Of a stretch of DNA of 64,000 nucleotides, positions 1 to 9,671 are shown one piece after another. Source of the stretch: CAVYHJ01 sp963768165 [NCBI: uncultured bacterium] (GTDB taxonomy: Bacteria > UBP4 > UBA4092); the NCBI GenBank assembly GCA_963768165.1, contig CAVYHJ010000002.1:62001-126000 (forward strand), written 5' to 3'. The position numbers and the translations under genes are program-made. How positions within the stretch are numbered: the stretch's first letter is position 1; each line of letters opens with the position of its first letter. The notes beneath the pieces are model-generated. The model had not been told where the DNA came from, did not search any database, and worked only from the letters and a program-made list of their open reading frames with translations.

Positions 1-300
1 CTTACTGGCTAGATAAACTATCAGAATAGATGGGGTGAATACACCTATAGTTGCGGCAATGGCGCCCAACCATAAATTTAAACGATAACCTATGAATGTT
101 GCCAATATCGCCACAGGCCCCGGCGAAATCAGTCCTACAGCAACCGCATCATGAAATTCCGACGGGGACATCCAGTGCCGATTAATCACAAAATCATGCT
201 GCAATATCGGTATCATTCCATATCCGCCACCAAAGGTTAAAAGCCCAGCAACGAAAAATACTCGAAATATTTGCATTATAGGTGGCTGTTGTGATGCCAT
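1..300 (-). CDS. chromate transporter half-protein, partial (runs off window start)
   Basis: The gene starts with ATG at 298-300 on the minus strand and stays open to base 1, so only the first 100 residues are visible. They begin MASQQPPIMQIF and contain the family motif FGGGYGMIPILQ, followed by a region resembling SPSEFHDAVAVGLISPGP. This is the N-terminal half typical of the CHR (chromate ion transporter) family, with hydrophobic segments. Its start abuts the stop of the upstream gene at 301, so the two half-size CHR proteins are translated in tandem. Short-chain CHR proteins usually occur as such pairs and are thought to form a heterodimeric inner-membrane transporter. The real substrate is not known from sequence. 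Confidence 0.85.
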   Translation of the reverse strand, partial: MASQQPPIMQIFRVFFVAGLLTFGGGYGMIPILQHDFVINRHWMSPSEFHDAVAVGLISPGPVAILATFIGYRLNLWLGAIAATIGVFTPSILIVYLASK

Positions 301-867
301 TTAAGAATTCCTCCGTGACAACGGTATATAGGAAATGACCACTCCCAAGATTCCGGCGGTGATTACTATAATGATTGGATTGATATGCCACACAATTTGA
401 GCAATAAAAGCCATCAGCACTACTAAAAAATATCCTGCTTTTTTCATATTTTGTTTTGCGACACGAACAGTCAATCCTGCGAGTACACCGACCACTCCGG
501 GTCCTACCCCATGAAAAAATCTGTTCAGCCAGACTTGTTCTTTCGCCGAACCGTAAAATATGGCGAAGGCAACCACCACAAAAAAAGATGGAATAATCAT
601 ACCCAGCATCGCCAGCAAAAGACCGGGGAATCCTTTCAACCGGTAAGCGATATACCCCCCCACATTACAAATCATCACCCCCGGTGCTGACTGTCCCACG
701 GTGATAGCGTGAACAAAATCATCATGGGTAATCCATTTTCTTTCCTCCACCATCTGATGTTCCAACACGGCCAGCATGGCGTACCCGCCGCCAACAGATT
801 GAATCCCGATTTTAAGATAGATTTTTAGAAGATCAAAAAGCGATAAATTTAATTGTTTGGGTTCCAT
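301..867 (-). CDS. chromate transporter half-protein (CHR family, short chain)
   Basis: This 188-residue membrane protein carries the CHR signature GGGYAMLAVLEHQMVEE near residue 26 and the following AITVGQSAPGVMICNVGGY. Several hydrophobic helices follow, for example around residues 78-105 and 150-185. The length fits the single-domain CHR proteins rather than the ~400-residue fused form. It is the first gene of a two-gene unit with the half-transporter that begins at 300, without any intergenic base. Such pairs export chromate in some bacteria, but many homologues have no tested role, so the substrate remains an inference. Confidence 0.88.
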   Translation of the reverse strand: MEPKQLNLSLFDLLKIYLKIGIQSVGGGYAMLAVLEHQMVEERKWITHDDFVHAITVGQSAPGVMICNVGGYIAYRLKGFPGLLLAMLGMIIPSFFVVVAFAIFYGSAKEQVWLNRFFHGVGPGVVGVLAGLTVRVAKQNMKKAGYFLVVLMAFIAQIVWHINPIIIVITAGILGVVISYIPLSRRNS

Positions 868-912
868 AAGTCTAAATTTTCATTATCCATTGTAATATTT
901 TCCAGCCTACTA

Positions 913-1377
913 TTAAAATATATTTTTCTCTAGAATCAATGCTTCCGAACCATCGGGCAAATAATTTAGTTTTTTTTCTTTATCGGAAAATCCATAATCT
1001 CGATAGAATTGTCGCAAAAGCAAGTTTGCTTCGGAAATCGCCTTATCCGGTTTTATAGCCACCTCGATTTTCTGAATCCATTTTTTCTGGAATTCCCGTT
1101 CCAGACGTTTCAATAGGATTGGGGCCACACTTTGTTTCAAATTTATTATCGGAACACCTAACCAAATAATTGTTCCAATATTTTCAGATGATTTTGTGTG
1201 GAGAACAAATCCCAAAACGTTTTTCCCATCCACCGCCGCAAACCCTTTCTGCGTTTCCACATCTTTTTTCATTTGCGCGATTTCGGATTCACTATAAAAG
1301 GGTACGAGGGTTTCAATAAATATTTGAATTCCGCCAATCTCCTCCCGTGATATTTTATGGATGATAATTTGTTCCAT
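913..1377 (-). CDS. GNAT-like acetyltransferase domain protein
   Basis: This 154-residue soluble protein resembles the GNAT fold: alternating strands and helices, a central strand pair around KGFAAVDGKNVLGFVL (residues 44-59), and a late region ANLLLRQFYRDYGF (about 118-131) like the C-terminal GNAT helix that precedes YGF. The acetyl-CoA loop (Q/RxxGxG/A) is not clearly recognisable, so catalytic activity is uncertain. The gene lies 7 bases downstream of the methyltransferase gene on the same strand and probably shares its transcript. Substrate unknown. Confidence 0.55.
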   Translation of the reverse strand: MEQIIIHKISREEIGGIQIFIETLVPFYSESEIAQMKKDVETQKGFAAVDGKNVLGFVLHTKSSENIGTIIWLGVPIINLKQSVAPILLKRLEREFQKKWIQKIEVAIKPDKAISEANLLLRQFYRDYGFSDKEKKLNYLPDGSEALILEKNIF

Positions 1378-1384
1378 ATTGTCC

Positions 1385-2167
1385 CTACCCGGCTTTTTGC
1401 AACATCATCTGGCGGATGGTCCATTCAATCTCGATAGATTTGTTTGTGGATTGCGTCAAAGCGACCATATCTTTTTCCAAATCGTCCAATTCCACACTCG
1501 AATAATTTTCCAGAATGAACTTTTGTTTTCTCCATACGGGAATATTATACTGGAATATTTTCGCTGCTTGTGACAAGGTTGCCGGAACACGACTCAAACG
1601 GCTAATCTTCTTTTCTAAAAAGGGACGGTACTGCGCGTTCTCCAATAATTCCCCTATATACAACCGGTTTCCATTGGATTCCAATAACCTGTCGGCAATG
1701 TCCAAATATTTCCGAAAGGCGGAAACGTCCGTTTGAATAGAATCCGTTTCTTCCAATAAAATCAATCCATTTTCTTTCAATTGGCCCGACCAGTTATGCA
1801 GGGATTCCATGCATTTTGCCATATGAGTCAATACAAACCGGAAAAAAATTAAATCCGCTTTCCCTGTGGGAAAAGGAATCTTTGTTACATCATGGATTTG
1901 ATAAGAAATGGTCGGATAGGCTCGATTGAATTCCAGTGCCTTCCCGATAAAGTATTCTGAATTGTCTAGGCCAATTATGTTTTGAGGTGACAGAGTATCG
2001 GCAAGAGACCGTGTTGTAAATCCAGACCCACAGCCTAAGTCGAGGCACAATGGTAAATTCTTCTCCCCACATTCTCCCAAGAACGATTCCGTAAATTTGG
2101 AAAATAGCTCATGCAATTGCAACAACCGTTTCCCACCTAATTCATCGCTTGCAAACACATATTTCAT
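1385..2167 (-). CDS. class I SAM-dependent methyltransferase
   Basis: This 260-residue protein has the class I SAM-binding motif LDLGCGSGFTTRSLAD at about residues 42-57. Motif II follows at IIGLDNSEYF, and the region FPTGKADLIFFRFVLTHM corresponds to motifs III-IV. It resembles small-molecule or general methyltransferases of the Methyltransf_25/31 type. The C-terminal third is helical and probably forms the substrate lid. It is followed closely by the GNAT-like gene at 913-1377, which suggests a two-gene modification operon. The substrate cannot be told from sequence. Confidence 0.8.
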   Translation of the reverse strand: MKYVFASDELGGKRLLQLHELFSKFTESFLGECGEKNLPLCLDLGCGSGFTTRSLADTLSPQNIIGLDNSEYFIGKALEFNRAYPTISYQIHDVTKIPFPTGKADLIFFRFVLTHMAKCMESLHNWSGQLKENGLILLEETDSIQTDVSAFRKYLDIADRLLESNGNRLYIGELLENAQYRPFLEKKISRLSRVPATLSQAAKIFQYNIPVWRKQKFILENYSSVELDDLEKDMVALTQSTNKSIEIEWTIRQMMLQKAG

Positions 2168-2307
2168 CGTGCATCTATTGTATCCTAAAAGATAGTTTAG
2201 GGTTTAAGGATTAGTTGAACGAGACGTAGAGGAATCCATAAAAGGACCTACATTCCCTACAATAAAGCATTTTATTCCCAATTCAGATTAATATTGCACG
2301 ATTTAAT

Positions 2308-5300
2308 CTATTTACTGCTATTACGCTCTAAAATCTCTTTAAGTACCTTTCGATTTCGTTTGGTTTTTTCTTGATAGCTATGGATTAATACCTTGGGATT
2401 GGGAATGGACATCAGGCGGGAGAGGGAGAATAATTCAATCTTATCTTCCGGGATTAGGTTATTGGAAAAGTTGGACATAAGACGAAGACGGTTTTGGAGT
2501 TGAGTGAAAAATAAATAGTTTTCCTGCAAAAGAGTAAATGCCTTTTTATCAATTTTCTTTTGAGTATGTAACTTTTTTAATCCCTCATAGATATTAGAAT
2601 TGTGGAATCTTTTGTTTTTATGTCCGTGCAATAACAGGAGATATTGAATGGCAAATTCCAAGTCCACCAGTCCACCCATGCCAACTTTCATATCACGTTG
2701 TTGGTGGGCATCCGGCTTAATCGCTTTTTGCATTTTCATACGCATAGTCCAAATTTCTTTGGCAGATTTGGAAGTCATGGATTTCCCATAAACAAATTCC
2801 ATCGCATCTTTCAATACGACTTTTGCCAATTTTGAATTCCCAGCAACGTAACGCGATTTCATCCATGCCAGCCGTTCCCAAAACGATGCACGCTTTTCAA
2901 AATATTTTTTAAACGGTCCCGGAGTTAGTGCCAGCGCTCCATCTTTTCCTTCCGGGCGTAACCGTAAATCCACCGCCCCCAGGCAGAATTGCATTTCCTT
3001 GGTTAATTTTTCGACAATGGAACAAGCGGTCGAAAAATCCAAAGGTTGGATACCGGATAATAATTTATTTTTTGATACAGTTTCTTCATCCGCATAAATA
3101 AAAACCAAATCGAAATCGGAACCCAGAGTCAGTTCTTGTCCGCCCATCTTACCTAACCCCAGGATTGCCAAACCAACTTCATCAGGTTTTCCCAAGGCAA
3201 ACTCAAATAACGTTTTCTCTAAGATACTGTTTATAAATTTATCGGCAATTTGAGATAATTTCTTGGAAAGAGTGAGATGGCTTTTTTCGTTTATCAAATT
3301 GAGAATCCCTAATATTAAGATTTTCTCTTCCCAGAGCTTCCGGATTTCATGGGTGGAAAGATATTTAGGAATGGATTGTTCCAGCAAGTTTATCAATTCT
3401 TTTTCAGTGAGTTTTGTAATTAAGGAATCAAACCTGCCGGGTTCTTTAATCAATAGATTGCCCAAATGTTCACTGCTGGAAAGCACCAATAGCAGCCGTT
3501 CCAAAACTTCTTTATTTTCACTCAACCAGGTATAAAACGATCGATAGTTGGTGTACTTGTTCACAAACCGATGGAACTGTTTCAAACCTAAATCGGGATT
3601 GGGCAGAGATTTCAAAAAGTCCAATAAATTAGGCAGGAGAGCGGTAAACCGTTTGCGCTCGTCCGGCGATACAATATGTTCCTGGCTGCCATAGGCCAGG
3701 GCTTGAAGAGTGAGACGGCTATCAGTAGTATTTGCAAAGCCGTAATTCTTTAATTCTTCAGCAACTTCTTCCTCTTCTATTTGTGAATCAATTAAGCGGA
3801 AGATTTTCAATTCGGTTTCTTTGAGTTCGGAAACGGTTTCGTCTTGAAAGAACGATTGGAAGATTTCATTGACCCGTTGGGTATAATTCTGAAGAGACTT
3901 TAAAAAGTCGTCCACGGAAGAGAATTCCATCCGGCGGGAAAGTTTTTCAAGTGCCTGTTGTTCTCCGGAGATATGATAGGTTTGCAACTGGTGCATGAGT
4001 TGAAGTTTTTGTTCCACCCGGCGAAGGAATCTATAAGCTTCTATTAAAAATTCACCCTGTTTTTGACTGATTATTTTCTTTTCCATCAACACTTCCAGAA
4101 TTTGACAAGTATTACGAATCCGCAGTTCAGGATATTTCCCTCCGTGCAACAATTGCAGGATGGAAATATAAAATTCAATTTCACGGATCCCGCCTTTACC
4201 ACTTTTAATCTCAATACCCGATTCTATTTTTTTCACAATTTCCGATTGCATTCGGGATTTCAGATGATGGATTTCTGTCACACTGGAATAATCAAGGTAT
4301 CTCCGGTACACAAACGGGACAATCAATTCTTCAAATTTGGTCCCGACATCCTTGTTTCCGGCAACTGCGTGAGCTTTAATCAAGGCAATGCGTTCCCAAG
4401 TTTCGGCGAATTCTTGATAATACACTTCATAACTTTCCAATGAGCGCACCAGAGGACCGGCACTTCCTTCCGGGCGAAGCCGCAAATCAATGCGATAAGC
4501 GCAACCCTGTTCCGTAGGTTCGCTTAGAAATTTGACAAGGTCTTCACCCAAGCGGGAAAAGTATTCATGATTTGAGAATCCATGGGTGGTTTCTCCTTCC
4601 ACATCGTAAACGAAAAGGACATCAATGTCCGAACTGAAATTCAATTCGTGTCCGCCAAGTTTGCCCATGCCAATCACGGCAAATTGCGGTCCTGCATTTT
4701 TATCCTTGGATTCCCGCTGAGGCTTCCCGAATTCTTTCTCAATTTTAGGAGTACAGGATTTTAAGGCAATATCCAAGAGCACACTGGCCAGGTCTGATAA
4801 TTCTTCCGCCATGTCCAGAATATCTCCCAGTTTCAAAATATCGCGTGCTCCGATACGCAATAATTCACGCCGGTGAAATCGGCGAGTGGCATTGACTTTC
4901 CTAGTGAGATTATGGACGGGAGAGACCCATTCTTCTGCCTGGTTCCGATAATCTTCGAGATTCTTTTTCTGATTCAACTGGCCTCCTTCCAAAAGCCATA
5001 GAAAAAGTTCGGGATTGCGTACCAAAATATCGGCAATAAACTGGCTTCCTCCACAGAGTTTTACCAGAGTGTCGAGAGAGGAGGGCAATTGTGTGAAAAA
5101 ACTATAGGTCGCTGACCGGTTGATACAGGCGTCCAAATATCGATCTACATTATTAAGCGCCAAGTCGGGGTCTACTGATTCTTTTAATTGTTCCAGCAGA
5201 CGGTCATTAACAAAAGGAAGATAATCATTATAATACTTTGGTTGACATAACCGCTGAAAGGTTTTTTCCGCTTTCGAAGGGTCTTCAAAAGAAATGTCAG

Positions 5301-5310
5301 AAACTTGCAA
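2308..5310 (-). CDS. glnE: bifunctional glutamine synthetase adenylyltransferase/deadenylase GlnE
   Basis: GlnE attaches AMP to, or removes it from, glutamine synthetase in response to PII and glutamine. The 1000-residue protein has both nucleotidyltransferase halves. The N-terminal (deadenylase) site is GMGKLGGHELNFSSDID at residues 214-230. The C-terminal (adenylylase) site is GLGKMGGQELTLGSDFD at about 720-736. Both keep the paired aspartates that bind metal. The helical GlnD_UR_UTase-like region follows each. The length matches the family (about 950 residues). The partner uridylyltransferase GlnD is encoded separately at 29371-32202. No PII or glutamine synthetase gene is in the window. 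Confidence 0.96.
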   Translation of the reverse strand: MQVSDISFEDPSKAEKTFQRLCQPKYYNDYLPFVNDRLLEQLKESVDPDLALNNVDRYLDACINRSATYSFFTQLPSSLDTLVKLCGGSQFIADILVRNPELFLWLLEGGQLNQKKNLEDYRNQAEEWVSPVHNLTRKVNATRRFHRRELLRIGARDILKLGDILDMAEELSDLASVLLDIALKSCTPKIEKEFGKPQRESKDKNAGPQFAVIGMGKLGGHELNFSSDIDVLFVYDVEGETTHGFSNHEYFSRLGEDLVKFLSEPTEQGCAYRIDLRLRPEGSAGPLVRSLESYEVYYQEFAETWERIALIKAHAVAGNKDVGTKFEELIVPFVYRRYLDYSSVTEIHHLKSRMQSEIVKKIESGIEIKSGKGGIREIEFYISILQLLHGGKYPELRIRNTCQILEVLMEKKIISQKQGEFLIEAYRFLRRVEQKLQLMHQLQTYHISGEQQALEKLSRRMEFSSVDDFLKSLQNYTQRVNEIFQSFFQDETVSELKETELKIFRLIDSQIEEEEVAEELKNYGFANTTDSRLTLQALAYGSQEHIVSPDERKRFTALLPNLLDFLKSLPNPDLGLKQFHRFVNKYTNYRSFYTWLSENKEVLERLLLVLSSSEHLGNLLIKEPGRFDSLITKLTEKELINLLEQSIPKYLSTHEIRKLWEEKILILGILNLINEKSHLTLSKKLSQIADKFINSILEKTLFEFALGKPDEVGLAILGLGKMGGQELTLGSDFDLVFIYADEETVSKNKLLSGIQPLDFSTACSIVEKLTKEMQFCLGAVDLRLRPEGKDGALALTPGPFKKYFEKRASFWERLAWMKSRYVAGNSKLAKVVLKDAMEFVYGKSMTSKSAKEIWTMRMKMQKAIKPDAHQQRDMKVGMGGLVDLEFAIQYLLLLHGHKNKRFHNSNIYEGLKKLHTQKKIDKKAFTLLQENYLFFTQLQNRLRLMSNFSNNLIPEDKIELFSLSRLMSIPNPKVLIHSYQEKTKRNRKVLKEILERNSSK

Positions 5311-5353
5311 TACATACTCCTTGATAGAAAGTCGAGAGAGCTATATCCATGAG

Positions 5354-8300
5354 TTAACGGATCATATCAGGGGCCACAGAATCATGCGCTTTTTCAAAAC
5401 GAGTGCGAATCCCTACTTCCACATGTACGTCGTGCCAGCCTTTGGGAACATCAAAGATAGTTTCCACCGTTTTAGATTCCTTATACTTCAACAAGGGAAT
5501 CAATATATCGTCACCGATTTTCACAGTGTAATCATAGTATTGTATCACAACATTTTCTGCGTCCATTTCCCCTTTATTGGTGACTGTCGCAATTAATCTG
5601 GCTCTTCTTGTTTCCGGCCAAATAGAATTCATTGAGGTATCCCATACCCAATCACTGGACGTAATAACAGGGTCTGATTTGGTCAGGATATGTACCGGAA
5701 TCTCCGCTTTCAGACGAGTGCGATTAATACCGGATATTTTATTATTTTTATCTACAACAACCACAATTTTTCTATCGCCGGTAACTTGTGCCGGGGGATC
5801 CCACCGCAATCGTATGGTTCGGCTGGAATGAGGCGGGATCAGTTCCAAGACGGGAATGCGCCAGTCTGTCCGGTCCGTAAATTGTTTACCCCCGCCATAA
5901 TCCGGGTCATTATCGAACCCAATGACTTCTACGTTTCGAGCCGGAGCGTTACCAAGATTATGAATGATCGCATCCACGAAAATTGTTTCCCCTTCTACGT
6001 ATTTATCATTCGTTAATTTCAGATCGGTAGAGTTGATGGATAGCTCAATATCCGCTTTGGCTGTCTCTGTAGACACCGACAATGTCTGATTCACAGATAA
6101 AACAGCCGATCCTGCAGCATCTCCGGCACTATTCCATTCATAAATACGGACGGGAATCTTGTTCAAAGCCTCGTCCGCTTGAATGGGTAGATTGGTTTCA
6201 ATTCTCCCATTCTTGATAGCAACAGTTTTTTCTGAATAAATTGGAAGTGATTCGTCGTGAAGAGGAGCAGAATATTTTTCCGGGTCATGTGCGGAGTATT
6301 CAATGATGGCATTCCCCGACCGGAGGGAAGAAGAAATCCCATTAAATTGTACTGCGGTTTCTTGTCCAAGGAATATAGTTTGGGGTTGAAGATCTATGTC
6401 CAGCGAGTTTTTCGGTATGCCAAGTTTTAGTGCCGGGTCTCCAAACAGGGTGAACATTTGAGGAGTAGAATCATGGCCGGGATCAAGATAATAATCAATT
6501 ACTGCTTCCGTTACAGCATTACCATCCACAGTTTGTTGATATTCGAACATTGCTTTAACCAGTTTATTCGTTAAATTTTTATGTTGCGGAGTAAATCCCT
6601 TTCCGGTGGGAGAATAGACTGCGATGGCTCCTCCCTGAGGGACACGTTGCATATCTTCCGAAATACAAATATTCCAAGGGCGGGTTGGCCAGTCAAATTC
6701 TCCTGTTGAACAAGTCAATTGGACGACAAAAGGAAGTTTCCTGTCATTTTTTAATTTTTTCATGTCACTGTTTTTTGTATCTCCACCGAAAAAAATTCGT
6801 TGATGCGACCAGACATTGGGAGATCCGTGGCCAAAATAAATAACCGCCAGGTCGCCTTCGGAAATCGCATTTAAGACTGCCCGATTTCCTTCCAGACTGA
6901 TTTTACTGTTTTCACCGTTCGGCAGGTAATAATTATCTATGGATGGATAATCCCGTAAATCAACAAACTCCTTGGAAAATTGAACGGGTAGAGCTCGCGA
7001 GACATCACGGCAGTCATCTTCAAAGCCGTCATCCGATACAAATAAAATCCGGTTTTTCCAAGGTCCCATTTCCGGTTGTGTTTCATACCGGATGATTTTA
7101 TCTACAATGTTTTTTGCGTCGGTTGTATTATTGACGGAAATTCTTCCGCAGATGATATCCGGTAACAAGTCGTCTCCTACAATTTGGGTATACCACAGAT
7201 CGGAAGCCGCTTCCTCCGTTACGGTATTCATACGGTAGGGAGGAATATAATTGATTACCCCGTTGTGGTAATCTCCCTTATAATCGGAGGTACCATCCCC
7301 GATGAGCAGGACATAACTCGGATAGGGCGGGTTCCAAAAGTACAAGGCATATTGCAAAAAGTCATGTATCGCACGCGGATCAAAAAGTCCGTAACCGAAC
7401 TGGTCGTAAATATCGTTAATATCAACAATCCGCACCCGCAAACCCTGTTTCTTGTGATATCGCGCCAATTCTTGCGCTTGTTTTAAGAAATCGGGATGAG
7501 TGATAATGATATAATCGGCTTGTTGATGGGTATCTCGTAAATTATCTTTAACTGAATATGGCGTTGGAGTAGTTATATCCATTGTGGTTTGTTGGGCAAT
7601 AATATATTTTTGATAAACGGATATCGCGGGTAAATAGAATCCATTTTGGACTGTATTATAGGTAACATGTAGAAGATGTATTTGATGGAGTGTGTCCAGA
7701 GCGTATATGTAATATTTGTCAAAATCTGCTGAATCCGCAAATCCGGAAATAAAGTATACCGCATTGTTTGCAGAAGTCTCCCTTTGGAATTCTAATAATC
7801 CATCCTGTGGTGACAGTCCGTTGTAATAAGTCAATTGGATACTTTTCAAATATATTTCGTCTTTCTTTGTGGCAGAGCCGGTGCCCGGCAAATTAAATCT
7901 CAGGATATGTTGTCCCGTAGTTAGATAATCTGTTGGGAGGGTTGTTTTAAACGAATACGCCACTTGACCTGCCCAATGCGCTTCTCCAAGGGTAGTTCTA
8001 TCCCATGTTATGATGACCCGGTGTTCATTAGAGAACTCAGCCTTTGATTTGCCATGAAATTGGATTTCAATAGGTACTTTTTGTTGATATAACCGGATAT
8101 TTTCCATTCCCGATAGATCTACGCGGATTTTCCCGCTGGTCAATACGGAATAAGCTTTCCAAAACCACTCACCTGAAGAATTGGGATTACTATCCGCCCA
8201 GTCTTCGAAAATCATTTTTTTCTCCAAATGGTTTATGATTTGATAATCTTTAGTTATATTTGCGGTAGTGGATATTGTGTTGGAAATATTCTCTATGGGA

Positions 8301-9304
8301 AAATGCAAACCCGAATTTTTACCCCAGGTCAACCAGTAAATATTGAAGTTGGTGTAAATGCTATTAGGATCTTCCCCGTAAAAGATAATTCCATCATTCG
8401 GATTGGTTTTTCCGTGAGATTGGATATCCAATTGAGTAGGGATTTCTTTCCCCTGATTAAACAGGCGAAAAGTTTCCGGTTTAATGGCCCCCGTTTTTAT
8501 ACCCATAGATTTCAAATATTCCAATGAAATACGATAGAATCCTTTTTCTGGAATGGATAACTTAACCCAAGGAATATTTTTCCCGAAGAACTCAGGGGAT
8601 ACCTGGCCGGGATAAGATTCCGGTGAATTATAGGGTAAATCAGGCAAATTCCGTAACTCACTCCGGGGATCGTAGTTGATAATTATATCGGACAACACTG
8701 CGTCAATACCTATGGATGGTTGGGGTGGATGGTTGAAAGAATTGCTGGAGGTTTCTCTGTAAGGCATCTTCGTATAAGGTGTAAGTTCCATTTTTTTATC
8801 CGGCTGGATATCGAGGGATACAGAATCTAAAACATAATGGAGATTCCCGGATTGCTGGCTCAAAGTTAGAGTCAGTCGTCCGATACGCCAATCCCGGACA
8901 TAACCTACTGGTTCAAGTTTAACAAGGGAATCTGTTTTTATAGGTAGAGTCGAGGGAGTTCCACTTACTGTTTCTTTAAAAATAGTTTCATTGGTATAGG
9001 TTCTAAAGGAGATCTTTTTCAAAATGACCGTGGATTTTCCCTTGGGGATGGCTACATAATCCATACGTGAATCGGGAACACGAAATCCGGTGGACGGATT
9101 TACAAAAGTTAATCGGATGAGCTGACCATCGGATTCCAGAACCTGCCACTCTTTTTTGGCTAAAATCGAGTCGGATTGTACCGGCGCAGAGTAAATAATA
9201 CCATAGAGGGAAAAGAAAACGACAAATATAAACAACAATAATCTTGGAGTTGTTCGATTTGCCTTTTTGGGGAAAATAGAAAAACGTATTAAAAGACTTC
9301 GCAT
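5354..9304 (-). CDS. secreted C25-family (gingipain-like) cysteine protease with CARDB-type repeats
   Basis: A large extracytoplasmic protease of about 1316 residues. I prefer the ATG at 9302-9304 because a TATAAT-like -10 lies at 9353-9358, too close to the more distal TTG start at 9346. A charged N terminus followed by a hydrophobic stretch (RLLLFIFVVFFSLYGIIYSA) forms a signal peptide. A propeptide-like region comes next, then the C25 catalytic domain. The catalytic histidine is in YFGHGSPNVWSHQ (about His826) and the nucleophile in QLTCSTGEFD (about Cys865). Downstream are Ig-like and CARDB-like modules (about 980-1316). The C terminus shows no recognisable type IX secretion sorting domain, so export beyond the periplasm is unexplained. 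Confidence 0.88.
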   Translation of the reverse strand: MRSLLIRFSIFPKKANRTTPRLLLFIFVVFFSLYGIIYSAPVQSDSILAKKEWQVLESDGQLIRLTFVNPSTGFRVPDSRMDYVAIPKGKSTVILKKISFRTYTNETIFKETVSGTPSTLPIKTDSLVKLEPVGYVRDWRIGRLTLTLSQQSGNLHYVLDSVSLDIQPDKKMELTPYTKMPYRETSSNSFNHPPQPSIGIDAVLSDIIINYDPRSELRNLPDLPYNSPESYPGQVSPEFFGKNIPWVKLSIPEKGFYRISLEYLKSMGIKTGAIKPETFRLFNQGKEIPTQLDIQSHGKTNPNDGIIFYGEDPNSIYTNFNIYWLTWGKNSGLHFPIENISNTISTTANITKDYQIINHLEKKMIFEDWADSNPNSSGEWFWKAYSVLTSGKIRVDLSGMENIRLYQQKVPIEIQFHGKSKAEFSNEHRVIITWDRTTLGEAHWAGQVAYSFKTTLPTDYLTTGQHILRFNLPGTGSATKKDEIYLKSIQLTYYNGLSPQDGLLEFQRETSANNAVYFISGFADSADFDKYYIYALDTLHQIHLLHVTYNTVQNGFYLPAISVYQKYIIAQQTTMDITTPTPYSVKDNLRDTHQQADYIIITHPDFLKQAQELARYHKKQGLRVRIVDINDIYDQFGYGLFDPRAIHDFLQYALYFWNPPYPSYVLLIGDGTSDYKGDYHNGVINYIPPYRMNTVTEEAASDLWYTQIVGDDLLPDIICGRISVNNTTDAKNIVDKIIRYETQPEMGPWKNRILFVSDDGFEDDCRDVSRALPVQFSKEFVDLRDYPSIDNYYLPNGENSKISLEGNRAVLNAISEGDLAVIYFGHGSPNVWSHQRIFFGGDTKNSDMKKLKNDRKLPFVVQLTCSTGEFDWPTRPWNICISEDMQRVPQGGAIAVYSPTGKGFTPQHKNLTNKLVKAMFEYQQTVDGNAVTEAVIDYYLDPGHDSTPQMFTLFGDPALKLGIPKNSLDIDLQPQTIFLGQETAVQFNGISSSLRSGNAIIEYSAHDPEKYSAPLHDESLPIYSEKTVAIKNGRIETNLPIQADEALNKIPVRIYEWNSAGDAAGSAVLSVNQTLSVSTETAKADIELSINSTDLKLTNDKYVEGETIFVDAIIHNLGNAPARNVEVIGFDNDPDYGGGKQFTDRTDWRIPVLELIPPHSSRTIRLRWDPPAQVTGDRKIVVVVDKNNKISGINRTRLKAEIPVHILTKSDPVITSSDWVWDTSMNSIWPETRRARLIATVTNKGEMDAENVVIQYYDYTVKIGDDILIPLLKYKESKTVETIFDVPKGWHDVHVEVGIRTRFEKAHDSVAPDMIR

Positions 9305-9352
9305 AATTTCTACTTTAAGAATAAACGGAACCAGACTTTTTTTCAACCTTTC

Positions 9353-9358
9353 ATTATA
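9353..9358 (-). promoter_or_regulatory. -10 element for the C25 protease gene
   Basis: Reading the minus strand, TATAAT preceded by TAT occurs here and would place transcription start near 9346. This supports the downstream ATG (9304) as the true start. No convincing -35 hexamer is visible at the usual spacing. Confidence 0.45.
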
Positions 9359-9449
9359 ATACTTTCCCCGACGAGGAATAGATGGACAAGCTAGAATCTG
9401 TTAAAATGGTTCTCCCAAAAAGCCAAATACGAACAGGAAAATATTTCCA

Positions 9450-9534
9450 GGAGGGTTACCCTAACTGGTAAGGAACCGGTCTTGAAAACCGGCGGGCACT
9501 GCCCTTGAGAGTTCGAGTCTCTCACCCTCCGCCA
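9450..9534 (+). tRNA. tRNA-Ser (anticodon UGA)
   Basis: The 85-base gene folds as a class II tRNA. The acceptor arms GGAGGGT and ACCCTCC are perfectly complementary, with discriminator G and an encoded CCA (9532-9534). The anticodon stem CCGGT/ACCGG encloses the loop CTTGAAA, giving anticodon TGA. A long variable arm (GGGC-ACT-GCCC) is typical of serine tRNAs. The T arm is GAGAG-TTCGAGT-CTCTC. It stands alone between the protease and thrB genes. Confidence 0.96.
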
Positions 9535-9671
9535 ATTTGTTCCACTTGTGCTTTGGATTTGATAAGAGAGTTCTCGAATAAAGGACCGACTCTATTATAC
9601 TGATTTTTAATAGATTTGACATATAAATCAGATTATCGGACAATTCTTTTTTCATTACAGACTGGAGTTTT

